Positions 60,877-64,000 of a stretch of DNA of 64,000 bases are shown in pieces. The stretch lies in the NCBI RefSeq assembly GCF_040549485.1, contig NZ_JBEPTK010000008.1, forward strand, positions 1-64,000, read 5' to 3'. A program made the translations under genes and the position numbers. The stretch comes from Constrictibacter sp. MBR-5 (GTDB lineage: Bacteria > Pseudomonadota > Alphaproteobacteria > JAJUGE01). A model generated the notes under the pieces. The model searched no databases. It saw only the letters and a list, made by a program, of their open reading frames with translations, and was not told the origin of the DNA. Positions within the stretch are counted from its first letter, which is position 1. Every line of letters starts with the position of its first letter.

Positions 60877-61391
60877 CGGCGATTCCCGTTGCGATCTCCG
60901 CACACCCTCCCCGGAATGCAGCGTGCCGGGGTAGTCGGTTTTTCGGATTACCTCCCTTTCAACCACCCCCCGCAAGCTGGCGGAGACGGGTTGTTCACGA
61001 CATGACGGCGCCGCGGGGCTTGGGGGAGCGAGATGACGGCGGAGAGCGTTACCGTGGACACTCGGTCGAGGCCGTTCCGCAGTCGGAACGTGCCGAGGGA
61101 GCCTATCTCGGCAGAATAGCGATTGCCGCCGGAACGTGCGCCGCAGGATACGCAGGAGCGGCTTTCGGCTAGACAGGGTGCGGGAGAGGAGAACCGCGAT
61201 CCTGCAGCAGACGTCCACGTACGCAGACGCCGCGCGGCTCGCTCCCTCTCCCGGAACTCGATGACCGCTCGGAAATTTTCCAGGAGGATCAACCGACGCG
61301 CGCGCGGAGAGCTAGCCCCCTGCACCAGGACACTGTACTAGAAATTGGGCAACCCGCCCTTTAAGGGCTGAAACCGTTCGCTTTTTGAGTT
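60877..61391. other. 515-base gap between giant gene and tRNA
   Basis: The promoter of the type I secretion operon should lie here, reading leftward. Two tiny + strand frames (61002-61172, 56 codons; 61033-61119, 28 codons, the latter with GGGGGAG upstream) and some inverted-repeat debris are present, none convincing as genes. Downstream of the tRNA on its own strand is a short palindrome GCCCTTAAAGGGC near 61360-61372. Confidence 0.4.
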
Positions 61392-61465
61392 TGGCTGGGG
61401 GACCTGGATTCGAACCAGGGCTGCTCGGGTCAGAGCCGAGAGTTCTACCGCTAAACTATCCCCCA
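61392..61465 (-). tRNA. tRNA-Gln (anticodon CUG)
   Basis: The complement reads TGGGGGA at the 5' acceptor arm, pairing with TCCCCCA before G and an encoded CCA end. The D arm is TAGTTTAGCGGTA, the anticodon stem CTCGG/CCGAG holds the loop with CTG, and the T arm is CCTGGTTCGAATCCAGG. The full length is 74 bases. It decodes CAG, glutamine. Confidence 0.95.
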
Positions 61466-61621
61466 AGCGGGCGAGGCCGACGGGCGGGTCGGGCAAGCGC
61501 CGCTGAACTTAATGATCGGGCGGCGCTATGGCAACCCGTCTCGCGCGGGGTTAGCATGTTCGCAACGATACGGGGCCGCGCGGCCTGGGGAGGCGGGCGC
61601 GAGCACCCGGGGAGACGTGAG

Positions 61622-62704
61622 GTGGCGACGTACGAGGAGTGGCGCTGCAGGCGCCGATGGCGAGGACGTGCCCGCGGGTCGGGACCGCCGGGGGACCCGG
61701 CCGAGCCGGTCTACGGCGCGCTCGATCTGGGCACCAACAACTGCCGCCTGCTCGTCGCCACACCCAACCGCTACGGCTTCGACGTCGTCGACTCCTTTTC
61801 CCGCATCGTGCGGCTCGGCGAAGGGCTGCAGGCCAGCGGCGAGCTCTCCGAGGCGGCCATCGAGCGCACCATCTCCGCCCTGAAGGTCTGCGCCGCGAAG
61901 CTGGAGCGGACCGGCACCAACCGCCTGCGCAGCGTCGCGACCGAGGCCTGCCGCCGGGCGCGCAACTGCGGGACCTTCGTCGAGCGGGTCGCCGAGGAGA
62001 CCGGGGTCGAGCTGGAGATCATCGACACCGCCGAGGAGGCGCGCCTCGCCGCCGGCGGCTGCGCGCCGCTGCTCGACCAGCGCCGGGCGCGCGCGCTGAT
62101 GTTCGACATCGGCGGCGGCTCGACCGAGGTGATGTGGGTCGCCGTGCCGGCGCGCGGCCAGCCGCAGGTCATCGACTGCATCTCCGTGCCGCTCGGCGTC
62201 GTCAACATGGCGGAGCGCTGGGGCGGCCACGAGGTTTCGGCCGGGGCGTACGAAGCGATGATCGCCGAAGTGCGCGCCGGACTGGAGCCGTTCGAGGCGC
62301 GTCACCATATCGCCGAGGAAGCCCGGGCGGGCCGGGTGCAGATGCTGGGATCGTCCGGCACCGTCACCACGGTCGTCGGCATCCGCCTCGACCTGCCGAA
62401 ATACCAGCGGCGCGCCGTGGACGGCCAGTTTCTCGAGCGCACCGACATCGACAGGATCAGCGAGCAGTTGCGGACCATGACCTATGCCGAGCGCGCCGCG
62501 CACCCCTGCATCGGCGCCGACCGCGCCGACCTGGTGGTGGTCGGCTGCGCCATCCTGGCCGCCATCTGCCGGCTCTGGCCGGCGGAGCGGCTGCGCGTCG
62601 GCGACCGCGGCGTGCGCGAGGGCATCCTGCTGTCGCTGATGGCGGCGGACCGCGGCGCGACGCATGTCCGCGGCGCCGGCGCGTCGGGCGGATATTCCGC
62701 GTGA
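61622..62704 (+). CDS. Ppx/GppA-family exopolyphosphatase / guanosine pentaphosphate phosphohydrolase
   Basis: About 360 residues. The sugar-kinase-like fold shows its phosphate motifs: YGALDLGTNNCRLLVA, FDIGGGSTEVMW and MLGSSGTVTTVVG, with the catalytic Glu presumably in VATEACRRARN. It releases phosphate from polyphosphate or pppGpp. The C-terminal extension of large Ppx enzymes is missing, as in the short alphaproteobacterial form. The GTG at 61622 with GGGGAG upstream is preferred; an ATG at 61556 is possible. It overlaps rlmE by GTGA, a pairing common in alphaproteobacteria. Confidence 0.87.
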   Translation: MATYEEWRCRRRWRGRARGSGPPGDPAEPVYGALDLGTNNCRLLVATPNRYGFDVVDSFSRIVRLGEGLQASGELSEAAIERTISALKVCAAKLERTGTNRLRSVATEACRRARNCGTFVERVAEETGVELEIIDTAEEARLAAGGCAPLLDQRRARALMFDIGGGSTEVMWVAVPARGQPQVIDCISVPLGVVNMAERWGGHEVSAGAYEAMIAEVRAGLEPFEARHHIAEEARAGRVQMLGSSGTVTTVVGIRLDLPKYQRRAVDGQFLERTDIDRISEQLRTMTYAERAAHPCIGADRADLVVVGCAILAAICRLWPAERLRVGDRGVREGILLSLMAADRGATHVRGAGASGGYSA

Positions 62705-63384
62705 CCGCCGGCCGCGGTTCCGGCTCGCGCGAGGTCACCGTCCGCCTGCGCACCGCGCGCAAGCGCAGCAACTCGTCGGCGCGCTGGCTCGAGCGCCAGC
62801 TGAACGACCCCTACGTCACCGAGGCGAAGCGCCTGGGCTGGCGCTCGCGCGCCGCCTTCAAGCTGATCGAGCTCGACGACCGCTTCCACATCCTCACCCC
62901 CGGCAAGCGCGTGCTCGACCTGGGCGCCGCCCCCGGCGGCTGGACCCAGGTCGCGGTCGCACGCTGCGGCGCGAGGAGCCGCGTCGTCGCCGTCGACATC
63001 CAGGCGATGGACGCGGTCGACGGTGCGGCGGTGCTGCAGCTCGACGCCACCCTGCCGGCCGCCGAGCCGGTCATCGCCGACGCGCTCGGTGGTGCCGCCG
63101 ACATCGTGCTCAGCGACATGGCGCCCTCGACCATCGGCCATGCCGCGACCGACAAGATCCGCATCCTCGGCATGGCGGAGGCGGCCTACGACCTCGGCCG
63201 GGTCTTCCTGGCCCCAGGCGGCACCTTCGTCTGCAAGCTGTTCCAGGGCGGCGCGCACGCCTCGCTGCTGAACATGCTGAAGCGCGATTTCGCCCAGGTG
63301 CGCCACGCCAAGCCGCCGGCGAGCCGCAAGGACTCGTCCGAGATCTACCTGGTCGCGACCGGCTTCCGCGGCGAGCCGCAGTAA
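62701..63384 (+). CDS. rlmE: 23S rRNA (uridine-2'-O) methyltransferase RlmE (FtsJ/RrmJ)
   Basis: 227 residues. A basic N-terminus (ARKRSNSSARWLERQLNDPYVTEAKRLGWRSRAAFKLIELDD) contains the first catalytic Lys. Then come the SAM motif VLDLGAAPGGWTQVA, the catalytic Asp in LSDMAPSTIGH, the second Lys in FVCKLFQGG and the Glu in DSSEIYLVATGF: the K-D-K-E tetrad. It methylates U2552 of 23S rRNA during late 50S assembly. The GTG start overlaps the end of the Ppx gene. Confidence 0.93.
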   Translation: MTAGRGSGSREVTVRLRTARKRSNSSARWLERQLNDPYVTEAKRLGWRSRAAFKLIELDDRFHILTPGKRVLDLGAAPGGWTQVAVARCGARSRVVAVDIQAMDAVDGAAVLQLDATLPAAEPVIADALGGAADIVLSDMAPSTIGHAATDKIRILGMAEAAYDLGRVFLAPGGTFVCKLFQGGAHASLLNMLKRDFAQVRHAKPPASRKDSSEIYLVATGFRGEPQ

Positions 63385-63400
63385 CGACTCGGAGGAGGCG

Positions 63401-64000
63401 ATGCGCGTCCTGATTACCGGCGGCGCCGGCTTCCTTGGGCGCAAGCTGACCCGGGCCCTGCTCGACCGCGGCAGCCTCGACGGCCGCACGATCGAGCGCA
63501 TCGACGTCTTCGACGCGGTACCAGTGGAGACCGCCGACCCGCGCGTCCGCGCCACCACCGGCGACGTCGGCGATCCGGCCGTCGCAGCGGGGCTCGTGAC
63601 ACCCGAGACCGGCTTCGTCTTCCACCTCGCCGCCGTGGTCAGCGCCGGGGCGGAGGCCGACTTCGACCTCGGCATGCGGGTCAACCTGGACGGCACGCGC
63701 GCCCTGCTGGAGGCGGCGCGTGCCGCCGGTGGCCAAGCAGCGGGTGGCCAAGCAGCGGGTGGCCGGCCACGATTCCTCTTCGCCAGTTCCGTCGCCGTGT
63801 TCGGCGGGCCGATGCCCGACGTGATCGCCGACGGCACGATCACCACGCCGCAGAGTTCCTACGGCACGCAGAAGGCGATCGGCGAACTGCTGGTCGCCGA
63901 CTATGGCCGCAAGGGCTTCGTCGACGGCCGCACCCTGCGCCTGCCGACCGTCGTCGTCCGCCCCGGCCGGCCGAACAAGGCGGCCTCGACCTTCGCCAGC
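63401..64000 (+). CDS. denD: DenD-like D-erythronate dehydrogenase (NAD-dependent SDR), 3' end outside window
   Basis: The first 200 codons are present. NAD motif ITGGAGFLGRKL, then FHLAAVVSAGAEADFDLGMRVNLDGTRALLEA, FASSVAVFGGPMPDV, TPQSSYGTQKAIGELLVADYGRKGFVDGRTLRLPTVVVRPGRPNKAAS, which follows DenD closely. DenD oxidises D-erythronate or related four-carbon acids. GGAGGAGG precedes the ATG. A Gly/Ala/Gln insertion made of a short tandem repeat interrupts the loop before the SSVAVFGG strand. Confidence 0.87.
   Translation, partial: MRVLITGGAGFLGRKLTRALLDRGSLDGRTIERIDVFDAVPVETADPRVRATTGDVGDPAVAAGLVTPETGFVFHLAAVVSAGAEADFDLGMRVNLDGTRALLEAARAAGGQAAGGQAAGGRPRFLFASSVAVFGGPMPDVIADGTITTPQSSYGTQKAIGELLVADYGRKGFVDGRTLRLPTVVVRPGRPNKAASTFAS
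63728..63764 (+). repeat. 15-bp tandem repeat (about 2.5 copies) inside denD
   Basis: GGTGGCCAAGCAGCG occurs at 63728-63742 and 63743-63757, followed by a partial third copy. It encodes GGQAA units in a surface loop and keeps the frame, so copy number could vary without breaking the gene. Confidence 0.85.

Noticed and set aside
57481-61005. A + strand open frame of about 1170 codons opposite the giant gene
   Set aside because: It mirrors the codon structure of the minus-strand gene (high GC third positions leave the opposite frame open), is extremely Arg-rich and has no domain. The minus-strand frame has clear repeats and domains.
61002-61172. Small + strand ORF of 56 codons near the tRNA, and a 28-codon one at 61033
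   Set aside because: One has a Shine-Dalgarno-like site, but neither has a recognisable feature and both lie in a region that should hold the secretion operon promoter. Coding is possible but unsupported.

Overview
The window comes from a high-GC Gram-negative bacterium, most likely an alphaproteobacterium (Rhodospirillales-like). The evidence is the very high GC at third codon positions, a CUT1 sugar transporter with a Tat-exported binding protein, a Ppx/GppA-RlmE pair joined by a GTGA overlap, and a Wzx/Wzy-type surface polysaccharide locus. No rRNA, insertion sequence, prophage or CRISPR array is visible. Taxonomy below class level is a guess.

Layout. 1-7.6 kb is housekeeping and metabolism: the 3' end of an unknown gene, a 3-oxoadipyl-CoA-type thiolase, an FtsX-type ABC permease, a luciferase-like monooxygenase, a CinA/YfaY-like protein and two membrane proteins. 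7.8-18.5 kb is carbohydrate uptake and oxidation: a four-gene CUT1 ABC transporter, a hybrid histidine kinase and PQQ-dependent membrane glucose dehydrogenase. 18.5-21.3 kb holds a lytic transglycosylase and a compact three-gene exosortase module: a tiny candidate substrate with a C-terminal sorting-type tail, a stand-alone exosortase-like protease and an anchored accessory protein. A perfect 14-bp hairpin separates substrate from sortase.

21.4-50.5 kb is a large exopolysaccharide locus. It has galE, a LuxR-type regulator with a degenerate receiver domain, a Wzz/BY-kinase co-polymerase, an outer-membrane barrel and a Wza/GumB-like export lipoprotein. An eight-gene minus-strand nucleotide-sugar operon contains WbpD-, WbpB- and WbpE-like genes, an acyltransferase/epimerase/aminotransferase trio, gmd and fcl. 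Around these are seven glycosyltransferases, a Wzy-like polymerase, a YdcF protein, a WcaF-like acyltransferase, a WecA-like initiating transferase and a Wzx flippase. Together they can start, build, flip, polymerise and export a polysaccharide that probably contains fucose and perhaps a 2,3-diacetamido sugar. Start/stop overlaps of 1-11 nt between consecutive genes point to a few long polycistronic messages.

50.5-60.9 kb is a minus-strand type I secretion operon. It starts with a 1723-residue protein that has no signal peptide, a dimethylformamidase-like domain and alternating DUF4082/cadherin-like repeats (789-bp DNA period). After it come a CobW-family metallochaperone GTPase, an unknown 101-residue protein, an HlyB-type ABC exporter and an HlyD adaptor. 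61.4-64 kb has tRNA-Gln(CUG), Ppx/GppA, RlmE and a DenD-like dehydrogenase cut by the window end.

The two best candidates for undescribed biology are the exosortase module with its GPIAGAGLP-type tail (19.6-21.3 kb) and the type I secretion operon that carries its own CobW GTPase (50.5-60.9 kb).
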